From contig JAFEUB010001561.1 in assembly GCA_024529925.1 (NCBI GenBank), positions 209,501-273,500 on the forward strand: a stretch of 64,000 bases of DNA. The letters are read 5' to 3'. Source of the stretch: Ophthalmolycus amberensis. Taxonomy: Eukaryota; Chordata; Actinopteri; Perciformes; Zoarcidae. Position numbers and translations under genes: made by a program. How positions within the stretch are numbered: position 1 is the first letter of the stretch; every line of letters begins with the position of its first letter. Of the stretch, positions 1 to 12,000 are shown piece after piece. The notes under the pieces were generated by a model. It was given only the letters and a program-made list of their open reading frames with translations, was not told the origin of the DNA and made no database searches.

Positions 1-240
1 GAGCTGAGGGTCTCAGCAGACCTGCAGCTTTCTGGGACTTTGTTCCAGATATGTGGAGCAGAAAAACTGAACGCTGCTTCTCCATGTTTAGTTCTGACTC
101 TGGGAACAGAAAGTAGACCGGTCCCAGATGACCTGAGGGGTCGGGATGGTTCATAAGGTAGCAGCAGATCAGAGATGTATTTTGGCCCAAAACCATTCAG
201 TGCTTTGTAAACCAACAGCAGGATTTTAAAGCTAAAGAAC
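1..240 (-). mobile_element. L2-like LINE reverse-transcriptase C-terminal fragment
   Basis: The reverse strand reads ILLLVYKALNGFGPKYISDL, then LLPYEPSRPLRSSGTGLLS and PHIWNKVPESCRS, typical of the 3' end of fish L2 reverse transcriptases. It is truncated by the window edge. Confidence 0.75.
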
Positions 241-244
241 ATCT

Positions 245-615
245 ACTAAAAACATTCAGCTGAAGTCCAGGGCTCACGGACAGTTTCCTCACAGAGGAAA
301 AGTCCCCAAACATGAGGACATGTGATACCTTAGACTGCATTATTCGGCTCTACTCATTTATGTGAGTCAGCCTTTTCCCACATGAAGAACATGAAGTCCA
401 TACACCGTTCCACCATGACTTATGATCATCTGAAGTCTGCTTGAGGCGGATACCAGCAGCTACTGTCCGGACTATGCAACTCTGGCCAATCCCATTCAGT
501 GCAAGTCATCAGAGTAAGGTTATGACCAAACATGTACAGAATTGTATTGTGCCATAAGGGTTCATGCAGTTATGCAAGGTACGCCAACATATATTGTAAA
601 TATAAAGTATACTCA

Positions 616-700
<85 letters not shown>

Positions 701-788
701 GATATTCAGCATTTTTAATGTAGGTAGATCATTTTGACTTGGTCATTTTAAAAGTAGCTCGCAGGCAGAAAAAGTGTGGGCACCCCTG
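245..788 (+). mobile_element. Decayed hAT transposon, 3' part
   Basis: The + strand at about 335-480 reads FGSTHLCESAFSHMKNMKSI followed by HRSTMTYDHLK and, after a stop, a degraded tail: the C-terminal dimerisation region of a hAT transposase. The segment closes with GTGGGCACCCCTG at 776-788, a typical hAT terminal repeat. A (TA)n tract of about 80 bp (618-697) interrupts it. The 5' half is missing and the L2 fragment abuts it. The left boundary is approximate. Confidence 0.65.
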
Positions 789-2437
789 GTTTAGACGATG
801 TTTAGTTTAGACGATGTTGTTTATTTTAGACGATGCTGTTTAGTTTAGTAGATGTTCTTTAGTTTAGTAGATGTTGTTTAGTTTAGTAGATGTTCTTTCG
901 TTTAGTAGATGTTCTTTAGTTTAGTAGATGTTCTTTAGTTTAGTAGATGTTCTTTAGTTTAGTAGATGTTCTTTAGTTTAGACGATGTTGTTTAGTTCAG
1001 TAGATGTTCTTTAGTTTAGTAGATGTTCTTTAGTTCAGTAGATGTTCTTTAGTTTAGACGATGCTGTTTAGTTTAGACGATGTTGTTTAGTTCAGTAGAT
1101 GTTCTTTAGTTTAGTAGATGTTCTTTAGTTTAGTAGATGTTGTTTAGTTTAGACGATGCTGTTTAGTTTAGACGATGTTGTTTAGTTCAGTAGATGTTGT
1201 TTAGTTCAGTAGATGTTGTTTAGTTCAGTAGATGTTCTTTAGTTTAGTAGATGTTCTTTAGTTTAGTAGATGTTGTTTAGTTCAGTAGATGTTGTTTAGT
1301 TCAGTAGATGTTGTTTAGTTCAGTAGATGTTCTTTAGTTTAGACGATGCTGTTTAGTTTAGACGATGTTGTTTAGTTCAGTAGATGTTCTTTAGTTTAGT
1401 AGATGTTCTTTAGTTTAGTAGATGTTTAGTTTAGTAGATGTTCTTTAGTTTAGTAGATGTTCTTTAGTTCAGTAGATGTTCTTTAGTTTAGTAGATGTTC
1501 TTTAGTTTAGTAGATGTTGTTTAGTTTAGACGATGTTGTTTAGTTCAGTAGATGTTCTTTAGTTCAGTAGATGTTCTTTAGTTCAGTAGATGTTCTTTAG
1601 TTTAGACGATGCTATTTAGTTTAGACGATGTTGTTTAGTTCAGTAGATGTTCTTTAGTTTAGTAGATGTTGTTTAGTTCAGTAGATGTTGTTTAGTTCAG
1701 TAGATGTTGTTTAGTTCAGTAGATGTTCTTTAGTTTAGACGATGCTGTTTAGTTTAGACGATGTTGTTTAGTTCAGTAGATGTTCTTTAGTTTAGTAGAT
1801 GTTCTTTAGTTTAGTAGATGTTTAGTTTAGTAGATGTTCTTTAGTTTAGTAGATGTTCTTTAGTTCAGTAGATGTTCTTTAGTTTAGTAGATGTTCTTTA
1901 GTTTAGTAGATGTTGTTTAGTTTAGACGATGTTGTTTAGTTCAGTAGATGTTCTTTAGTTCAGTAGATGTTCTTTAGTTCAGTAGATGTTCTTTAGTTTA
2001 GACGATGCTATTTAGTTTAGACGATGTTGTTTAGTTCAGTAGATGTTCTTTAGTTTAGTAGATGTTGTTTAGTTTAGTAGATGTTGTTTAGTTTAGTAGA
2101 TGTTCTTTAGTTCAGTAGATGTTCTTTAGTTTAGTAGATGTTCTTTAGTTTAGTAGATGTTCTTTAGTTTAGTAGATGTTCTTTCGTTTAGTAGATGTTC
2201 TTTAGTTCAGTAGATGTTCTTTAGTTTAGTAGATGTTCTTTAGTTCAGTAGATGTTCTTTAGTTTAGTAGATGTTCTTTAGTTTCGTCGATGTTCTTTAG
2301 TTTAGACAATGTTTAATTTTGACGATGTTGTTTAGTTTAGACGATGTTGTTTAGTTTAGACGATGCTGTTTAGTTTAGACGATGCTGTTTAGTTTAGACG
2401 ATGTTCTTTAGTTTAGACGATGCTGTTTAGTTTAGAC
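789..2437. repeat. 19-bp minisatellite, left half
   Basis: Roughly 87 copies of a 19-bp unit resembling GTTCTTTAGTTTAGTAGAT, with GACGATGTT/GCT variants. It begins right after the hAT end at 788 and continues beyond the MITE at 2438-3117. Some variants recur at a 396-bp spacing. Confidence 0.95.
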
Positions 2438-3117
2438 CAGGGGTCTCAAACTCATCTTCACTCCGGGCCACATCAGCATCACGGTCGCCCTCAAAGGGCC
2501 GGTTGTAAATGTAAGACTGTGTAAATGTAACTACTCATAACATATTGGTAAATAACTGTCTCTGCATTTGATTATTCAAGTGTAAAAATATTGTACATGC
2601 AGTTATATAAATGTAAACATATATTTAAGCACATTTCTGTTCTTATAACTTAAATCCTTTTAATTTAGGGTTAAGAAACCCATATTACTCTATCAAAGAT
2701 CAAACTATTAACGAAAAGACAAATATCAAACAAGTTATTACAATAACTTTGTTCAAAGCTTAAAATCCTTTCAAGGGTGCGTTTGCACAATCCCACATGA
2801 AGTATTTCATGTGTTGTAAAGCCACGTTTAAAGTAGTCTTCAATGTACTCACAATACATTTCCATGTCAAATGTACAGTAACCAGCCAAAGAGCTGCTTC
2901 TATGTTTAAGTATCTCATCATTATGACTTTCTACCTCATAACTTCGACTTTGTATCTCATAATTTCGACTATGGGGATATTTTTATGATCAAGTCTAACT
3001 TTAAAAAATAAAAATAAAAAAAACTTATTTTTTTTTTTTTGCTGGCGGATTCGCGGGCCACATAAATTGACGTTGCGGGCCGGATTCGGCCCGTGGGCCG
3101 GGAGTTTGACACCCCTG
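2438..3117. mobile_element. hAT-type MITE with perfect 8-bp target duplication
   Basis: Starts CAGGGGTCTCAAACTC and ends GAGTTTGACACCCCTG, imperfect inverted termini. It is flanked on both sides by GTTTAGAC (2430-2437 and 3118-3125), an 8-bp target duplication typical of hAT. The interior is AT-rich with no transposase. It is a relative of the element at 17141-18328. Confidence 0.9.
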
Positions 3118-4853
3118 GTTTAGACGATACTGTTTAGTTTAGACGATGTTCTTTAGTTTAGACGATGCTGTTTAGTTTAGACGATGCTGTTTAGTTTGGA
3201 CGATGTTCTTTAGTTTAGACGATGCTGTTTAGTTCAGTAGATGTTCTGTAGTTCAGAAGATGTTCTGTAGTTCAGTAGATGTTTTGTAGTTTAGTAGATG
3301 TTCTTTAGTTTAGTAGATGTTCTTTAGTTCAGTAGATGTTCTGTAGTTTAGTATATGTTCTTTAGTTCAGTAAATGTTCTGTAGTTCAGTAGATGTTCTG
3401 TAGTTTAGTAGATGTTCTGTAGTTTCGTAGATGTTTTGGAGTTTCGTAGATGTTCTGTAGTTTAGTAGATGTTCTGTAGTTCAGTAGATGTTCTGTAGTT
3501 CAGTAGATGTTCTGTAGTTTAGTAGATGTTCTGTAGTTTAGTAGATGTTCTTTAGTTCAGTAGATGTTCTTTAGTTTAGTAGATGTTCTTTAGTTCAGTA
3601 GATGTTCTGTAGTTTAGTAGATGTTTTGTAGTTTAGTAGATGTTCTGTAGTTTAGTAGATGTTCTTTAGTTCAGTAGATGTTCTGTAGTTCAGTAGATGT
3701 TCTTTAGTTCAGTAGATGTTCTGTAGTTTAGTAGATGTTTTGTCGTTTAGTAGATGTTCTTTAGTTCAGTAGATGTTCTGTAGTTTAGTAGATGTTCTTT
3801 AGTTCAGTAGATGTTCTGTAGTTCAGTAGATGTTCTGTAGTTTAGTAGATGTTCTGTAGTTTAGTAGATGTTCTTTAGTTTAGTAGATGTTCTGTAGTTT
3901 AGTAGATGTTCTTTAGTTCAGTAGATGTTCTTTAGTTCAGTGGATGTTCTGTCGTGTAGTATATGTTTTGTAGTTTAGTAGATGTTCTGTAGTTTAGTAG
4001 ATATTCTTTAGTTCAATAGATGTTCTGTAGTTTAGTAGATGTTCTGTAGTTTAGTAGATGTTCTTTAGTTTAGTAGATGTTCTGTAGTTTAGTAGATGTT
4101 CTGTAGTTTAGTAGATGTTCTTTAGTTCAGTAGATGTTCTGTAGTTTAGTAGATGTTTTGTAGTTTAGTAGATGTTCTTTAGTTCAGTAGATGTTCTTTA
4201 GTTTAGTAGATGTTCTTTAGTTCAGTAGATGTTCTGTAGTTTAGTAGATGTTTTGTAGTTTAGTAGATGTTCTGTAGTTTAGTAGATGTTCTTTAGTTCA
4301 GTAGATGTTCTGTAGTTCAGTAGATGTTCTTTAGTTCAGTAGATGTTCTGTAGTTTAGTAGATGTTTTGTCGTTTAGTAGATGTTCTTTAGTTCAGTAGA
4401 TGTTCTGTAGTTTAGTAGATGTTTTGTAGTTTAGTAGATGTTCTGTAGTTTAGTAGATGTTCTTTAGTTCAGTAGATGTTCTGTAGTGTAGTTGATGTTT
4501 TGTAGTTTAGTAGATGTTCTGTAGTTTAGTAGATGTTCTGTATTTTAGTAGATGTTATGTAGTTTAGTAGATGTTCTGTAGTTTAGTAGATGTTCTTTAG
4601 TTCAGTAGATGTTATTTAGTTCAGTAGATGTTCTGTAGTGTAGTATATGTTCTTTAGTTTAGTAGATGTTCTGTAGTTTAGTAGATGTTCTGTAGTTTAG
4701 TAGATGTTATGTAGTTTAGTAGATGTTATGTAGTTTAGTAGATGTTTTGTAGTTTAGTAGATGTTCTGTAGTTTAGTAGATGTTCTTTAGTTCAGTAGAT
4801 GTTCTGTAGTGTAGTAGATGTTTTGTAGTTTAGTAGATGTTCTGTAGTTTAGA
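3118..4853. repeat. 19-bp minisatellite, right half
   Basis: About 90 copies of the same 19-bp unit, here dominated by GTTCTGTAG variants that are nearly absent on the other side of the MITE. Confidence 0.95.
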
Positions 4854-5215
4854 TGTTCGTGTGAATCAGACGACCCTCCAGTTCTTTAAGTGAAGTCAGT
4901 GCTTCATGTGTTAAAGCTGCATTCTCTCTAGTGTCCACCAGGGGGTGACTCCTCTGGTTGCATAGAAGTCTATGAGAAAATGACTCTACTTCTCTCTTGA
5001 TTTATTACCTCAGTAAACATTGTAAACATGAGTTTATGGTCTCAATCTGTAGCTTCAAGTCTTCTTCAATACAGCATGATGTTCATTCATAGTTTGAAGA
5101 CGCTTTGAGTTTTAGAGTGAGAACTCTGAAGAGAACCTTCTTTTCAATCTGAACCTCTGAACAGAAACCGGTCCGGACCTCTTTAGTTTTTCAGCATCAG
5201 AACCAGAACCGTTGA
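4854..5215. other. Non-coding, probably an old dispersed repeat
   Basis: Holds GTGTCCACCAGGGGGTGA and TGGTTGCATAGAAGTCTATG, sequence resembling a widespread fish repeat. No open frame or splice-consistent exon was seen. Confidence 0.4.
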
Positions 5216-5652
5216 TTATTTTATATTTACTGCACCGTCTTTAGAGCGCTGAGCTCTAAGTTGTTCAGACCAAGTCACCAGATGGTCCATCTCCCACCTG
5301 TAGGTGGATTCATCCCATCCAGAGATGAGTCCAATGATGGTGCTGTCATCACGCTGGGATGGGTGGTACAGAGGTGTGGGCCCCTGATGAGCTGGGGGAG
5401 GGGGACCTGGTGGTCTGGGGCTGGTGGATGGGGTCAGGACTCTCTCATTGTCTTTCAAAGAGACAGTAGAACTCATTCAGCTTGTGTGCCCGGCGGAGGT
5501 CATTCATGGAGTGGGGGGGCTTTAGTCTTGTGGTTGGTGGTCTGTCTGCGAGTCTCCAGACAGAAGCAGAGTCACTTGCTGAGAGCTGGTGTTGCAAATT
5601 CTCAGAGTCTCTCACCGCCTTGATGAATCTGTATTTTGACTCCTTGAACATG
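5216..5652 (-). mobile_element. Internally deleted LINE fragment
   Basis: The reverse strand reads FKESKYRFIKAVRDSENLQH and PHSMNDLRRAHKLNEFYCL (pre-RT region), then PPGPPPPAHQGPTPL, then directly DDSTIIGLISGWDESTYRWE (RT box with the DD motif). The intact relative at 37856-39769 has about 0.8 kb between those points, so most of the RT is deleted. Confidence 0.75.
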
Positions 5653-5824
5653 TCCTTGTCCCCTCTCCTTATGTTCCTTATGCAACCTTAGCTGTCTGAG
5701 TCTAGCTGTAAACCATGTTTGTTGTTGTTATAACTCACCCTGGTGCATGATGGGACTCGGCTGTCTTCTCCTTAGACAAAGATGATTCCTGATTGGTCAG
5801 CGCCTCTTGTCTCTTCTCCTACAG

Positions 5825-8800
5825 ATGACTCCTCCTCCATTTCCTGTCCCTAAGCCTCGAGCTCGTTACATGAGGGAGAGTCTCGGCTCCGCCTCCTCTT
5901 CGGACAGGTCAGCTCACCTTTTTACCTACACACACACGCATACACACAAAGTGGATAGTTGGATTCAAACACACAGTTTGTTTTTCAGAGATGTGATTGG
6001 TGAAACTCTACAACCGGTTTGCTCAAATGGGGTTGACCTGAGCACAGGTACTCACACAGACACGCACACACACACACACAGCGGCGTTTTTTAATGACTT
6101 TTAGGGACATTACATTGACTTACATTCATTTCCTGGAGACTTACCACAACCATAACCGCTACCAGCCTAATCCTAAACGTAACCTAAACCTTACAAAAAC
6201 CTAAACCTTTATCCCCGTTATCGGAAGCTGAGTCCCAACAATGTGACTGTAATCAGATTTATGTCCACATAAGACAGGTAAAACACACCCAAACATATAT
6301 TATATAACCTCTCTAATGGAAGCTTACTGACGTGTCAGATGACTGATTTTCATCAACTGCTGCCAACAGTCAGATTTCAGTTAAGACAGGAAGTTGAGTC
6401 AGTTTGAAAGTCAGAAGTGAAACGAGTTGAATTAACAGTTAAACAATAAAAACAGAAACGATAAATCTGATTTAATTCTTAATATTAGGAGTAAAATGTG
6501 GCCAGTGCACTGTACTTCTGTAGTCTGCTGGGGGAGCAGCATTGGAGCCGGTGACACCAACAGACTTAACAAACTGGTTAAGAAGGCCGGCTCCATCATT
6601 GGCTGCAAACAAGACTTTCTGGAAGAGGTGGTGGAGAGGAGGACACTGAAGAAACTATTATCCATGTTGGATAACCCGGACCACCCTCTGCACCACCTCC
6701 TGCAGGGACAGACTGATGCAGCTCCGCTGTCACAAGGAAAGATACAGGAGAACATTCCTGCCCTCTGCAATATCACTGTATAATAAATCACCTCTGGCCA
6801 AGTCAAACACAAGACTGTAACACTGATACACTGTTATTGCTGCTGTTGGTGATCTTGTGCACGACTGTTTTGTTTTTTTATTTTTTTTCCTACTTAGTTA
6901 ATTTAATACAATTATATTCAGTGTATATACTGTGCATTTGTATTACTTTGTTTTCTTAAATTTAATATCCTGCTCTGTTATTTTATTATATTGTATATAG
7001 TGTGCATTTTCCATACCCAATATTTTATTTTATTGTGTAACCCTGTTTGCTGCTGCCACAGACAAATTTCCCCTTGGGGATGAATAAAGTACATTTCTAT
7101 TCTATTCTAACATGAAACGCTGTGAGTCAAACAGCTGATCTGAGGTCTGACTGATGGTTTATTTTTAGTGCTGACGTGTTGCAGCAGGTTGAACCAGTTT
7201 GTTCCTGTTGTTGAACTGGTGATCGTCTGAAACCAGTTTGTCTTCTGCCTGCTGAAGAATCTCAGCTGAAGGAAAGGTCACATGACAGAAGTCAGCAGAC
7301 ACTCAGATCTCCGTGGTCAACTCAGCAGACACTTACATGTTAGTGCACCTATATGCTGACATTCACCGTAAACGCATTTAAACGGCACAGATCGGGAGCG
7401 AGCGAAGGACTTTGAAAGTTAGTGGAAACATTAACGTGAGACAACATCCGGTTTCTTCAGACGAACATCCGGTTTTCAGAATAAGATGCCAACAAAGTAT
7501 GAATTATATTCACATTAAGTATGAAACATGCTACCTGCATCTCGTGAACCAAATGTTATTGCCCTTTTGTTCATATAGCAGTACTTTTAAAATAAAAGTG
7601 CGCAATACACTTAACTTGCCCAGCACTAATAAAAACATAAGAAAGCACCAGATTTAATCTTGAACATTAATTCAATTTGACCTTTATTGTGAAAGTCTGA
7701 CTGAATCTGTGCAATTATTCTACTGAGTGTAGATCTGTAGTTTTTTAGTCAGCATCTAGTGGACGATTAAGGAACTACAGCAGATGATCAGCTGATGTGT
7801 GATGATGATGTCACCGTGTCCTCTTCCTCAGGTGAAGGTGCTCCTCCACTTCCTCCTCTCGGTGGGTCGGACCGCGGAGCCGTCTTCCCGTCATTGGCCG
7901 GCGTTACTGACGTCATCGGCACCAGCATCCCGTCATTGGCTGGATTTGCTGCCTCCATTGGAGGACACGTCCCCACCCCGCCCTCACCCCCCCCCTCCGT
8001 AGATAGCATGGCTGACAGCATCGCCGCCCGCATACCTAGCTTAGCAGGAACTGCTAGTGCTGTGGCTAATCCTGCTGCTGCCTCCACCACTGCACCTGTA
8101 CTTGCTGCTAGCGCTGTTAGCTTTGATAGCATCATTAGCTCATTAGCTAAAATACCTAGTTTAGCGGGAATTGCTAGCATTGTGGCTAATTCTACTGTCA
8201 GCTCCACGACCGATACACCCGACTCCCCCTCACTGCCGAGGGGCGGAGCCGCTCATACAGGTACGGCTGTCGACCAATCAAACGGAGGCATTGTTGCATT
8301 CTAGCACCTCGCCAAAATAAAAGTCATTTGCTACTATCATGTTTTATTGGGGGGGACAAATGCTGGTGTTTTAAATATTGATGCGTCCTCTGCTTTCATT
8401 GGCTGAACGGCTCAAACTGTCTCCTGATTGGCCACATGCTCTCTCTTTGTGTCCAGATGTTGGAGTGTTGTCACAGCTGGTGATGTCATCTTTAGACCCG
8501 AATGCAGGAGTCACATTATCTCCAATAGAGGGCACTGCTGAGCCGACGGACGACGGTACTGAGGCAGTGAAACCTGGTTCTCGTGAGTCCTCCTGCTCTT
8601 CACCCTCCTGACTCTTCTTCGTCTGTTCTGTTTTTCAGTTTGTAAACAGTCTGCTCACACCATTAAAGAAGAAACCCCGTACGTCACCGTGTTGGCTTCC
8701 TGGGCGAGCCAAGACGAAGCAGACACCGACTCATCAAATGAGGAGGAGGATACGGGAGGTAGCCACGCCCCCTCTGGAGCCGATGGACCAATGGAAGGAG

Positions 8801-9002
8801 ACCCGTCTTCAAATACCAAAGAGTACGTATACCACAGTAACTACTAGTATTACTACGAAGCTGCTCTTAACTCTTCCTCAATGTTTGTGCTCTGCAGTCT
8901 CCCGTCGAGTCCTTCAGGTCCTCTGGTACCCACGAGGCCGGCCCCGCCCCCTCCTCATCCTGCTGGCCAATCAGGAAAGCCTCTGAAACCGAAGACTCCA
9001 AG
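5825..9002 (+). CDS. ARAP N-terminal proline-rich and low-complexity exons (1-6)
   Basis: Six exons encode a region with no folded domain I can name. Residues 8-13 read PVPKPR, an SH3-ligand-like motif seen in ARAP N-terminal linkers. Exon 3 (7832-8260) repeats an IPSLAG-type motif four times, spaced by Ala/Val/Ser/Thr-rich stretches. Exon 5 carries an acidic run (NEEEDTG) and exon 6 is Pro-rich, ending KPLKPKTPR. Splice phases agree across all junctions, which supports these exons even though conservation is weak. This part probably acts as a docking linker ahead of the PH domains; that is inference. Confidence 0.75.
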
Positions 9003-12000
9003 GTAGACAAACACGTCTCATTCAAAGTCCAGATTTCAACTAGAGCATATTTAAACTGGAAGATATTTAAACTAGAACATATTTGATCTAGGACACATTT
9101 AAACTAGGATACATTGAAACTAGGACACATTTAAACTAGGACATATTTAAACTAGGACATGTTTAAACTAGGACATATTTAAACTAGGACATGTTTAAAC
9201 TAGCACACGTTTAAACTAGGACACGTTTAAACTGGGACACGTTTAAACTAGAACACATTTAAACTAGAACACATTTAAACTAGGACATGTTTAAACTGGG
9301 ACATTTAAACTAGGACACATTTAAACTAGAACACATTTAAACTAGAACACATTTAAACGAGGACACGTGTAAACTAGGACACATTTAAACTAGGACACGT
9401 GTAAACTCGGACACATTTAAACTAGGACATATTTAAACTAGGACACATTTAAACTAGGACATATTTAAACTAGGACACATTTAAACTAGGACACGTTTAA
9501 ACTACAACACATTTAAACTAGAACACATTTAAACTAGGACACGTGTAAACTAGGACACATTTAAACTAGAACACATTTAAACTAGAACACATTTAAACTT
9601 GGACATGTGTAAAGTAGGACACATTTCAACTAGGACACGTGTAAACTAGAACACATTTAAACTAGGACACGTTTAAACTAGGACACATTTAAACTAGGAC
9701 ACGTTTAAACTAGAACACATTTAAACTAGAGCACATTTAAACTAGAACACGTTTAAACTAGAACACATTTAAACAAGAACACATTTAAACTAGGACACGT
9801 TTAAACTGGGACATATTTAAACTAGGACACATTTAAACTAGCACACATTTAAACTAGAACACGTTTAAACTAGAGCACATTTAAACTAGAACACGTTTAA
9901 ACTAGAACACGTTTGAACTGGGACACGTTTAAACTAGGACACATTTAAAGTAAGACACGTGTAAACTAGGACACATTTAAACTAGGACATATTTAAACTA
10001 GAACATATTTAAACTAGGACACATTTAAACTAGGACACGTTTAAACTACGACACGTTTAAACGAGGACACGTTTAACTAGGACACGTTTAAACTAGAACA
10101 CGTTTAAACTAGAACAACACGTGTAAACTAGAACACGTTTAAACTAGAACACGTTTAAACTAGGACACGTGTAAACTAGAACACGTGTAAACTAGAACAC
10201 GTTTAAACTAGAACACGTTTAAACTGGGACACATTTAAACTAGAACATATTTAAACTAGAATACGTTTAAACTAGAACACGTTTAAACTAGGACACGTTT
10301 AAACTAGGACACATTTAAACTAGGACACATTTAGACTAGAGGACACATTTAAACTAGGACACATCTAAACTAGTGGACACATTTAGATGAGGACACATTT
10401 AGACTAGGACACATTTAAACTAGAGGACACATTTAGACGAGAACACATTTAAACGAGGACACATTTAGACGAGGACACACTTAAACGAGGCTATACTTAA
10501 ACTACAACATATTAAACGCCCCAAAGTTTCCCAGAATGCATTTCACATGGACCAGGTGGAGCTGGATGGAAGGAGATTTGGTTTTTATTGATGTTAATGT
10601 ACATTTCGAAACGATTTTAATTTCAACTCGTTCAATTTCCCAGAATGCAAAGTGTGACTTTGGGCTGTTTGTCCTGCAGAGGGGCCACGATTCGAGTGTC
10701 CAGGAAGAAGGGGGGCAGCGGGAGTTCAGCTCATCAGAGTGCCGTGGTCCGAACCAGCTGGCTGGATGTCTGGAAGGGCTTCAGGTACCTTCATCATCAT
10801 CGTCATCATCATCATCATCATTATTACCATTGTTATCATGAAATGATGCTCTGAAATCAGTGATCAATAACAAACCTCAGTGAGCTCCTTGCATCATGGG
10901 TAATGTGTTAGTGAATGATGAACCAGATGCATCATGGGCAATTTACATCTAAAACGGAAGGAGACCCAGAATTAATCCCTGAGGAACACCAGATGATTAT
11001 GATGATGATGATAAACAGATATTTTCTCTCTTTCTCCAACAGACACAATGTTTTATGGGCGACGTTGGATGGACAGCTGATGTCTCTGTGGAAGAAACGA
11101 ACAGTATGTTATTGTCTGTCTGTCTGTCTGTCTGTCTGTGGGTCTGTCTGTCTCTCATGCCTGTCTCTCTCTCTGTGGACCAGGACCGGTTTAGTGAGGT
11201 CCTCTTTCACGTCTCCAGCATCACCAACGTGAAGAAACAGGACAAAGGCCGATTCTCAGTTTACTTCAAGAAGAAGCATTATGACTTCATGGCTCATAAT
11301 GAGGGTAAGAGACCTGAACTGTAGTGGACCAGGTCTGTGGTCTGTGGTTTCCTACCGGTCTCTGCTGGACCGAACAGGTGTGTTCAGACAGACACAGGTG
11401 ATGAAGTTAAGAAGTCTTCTTCATGTTTTTTCCAGATGTTCAAATAGGTTGGGTCACGTCTCTGCTGGCGACTCGAGGCCAGCCAAGCCCCTCCCCCCCG
11501 GACCTCCACGGACCAATCACCATCAGGGACCCTCGGAGCCGAGCCTACGCCGCCGTCTGGGGTCACGATCTCTGGATGTACCCCAACAAGGAGGGCTTCA
11601 CGCTGGGCATCGCCTCGTTCTCCATCCCCCTGAACGTGGCCACGGTGAAACCTACGGGAAGACACTCGTTTACCCTCATCACTCCATACAAGAGCTTCAA
11701 GTGTGTACCTGTCTGTCTGACTACCTGACTAACTATCTGTCTGTCTGTCTGACTACCTGAACGTGGCCATGGTGAACCCTACCGGAAAACACTAGTTTAC
11801 CCTCATCACTCCATACAAGAGCTTCAAGTATGTGTCTGTCTGACTGCCTGTCTGTCGTATTAGGCTCTCTGTGACCCCGCCCTCTGTCTCTCTGTGGTCC
11901 CGCCTCCTTCCTTAGCCTGTCTGTTGATTCGTCGAAGGAGTTGTCCATATGGTTGGGCGGCCTGTCCTCCGTCATTCTTAGTGCTCTGTCCAGCAGCCAG

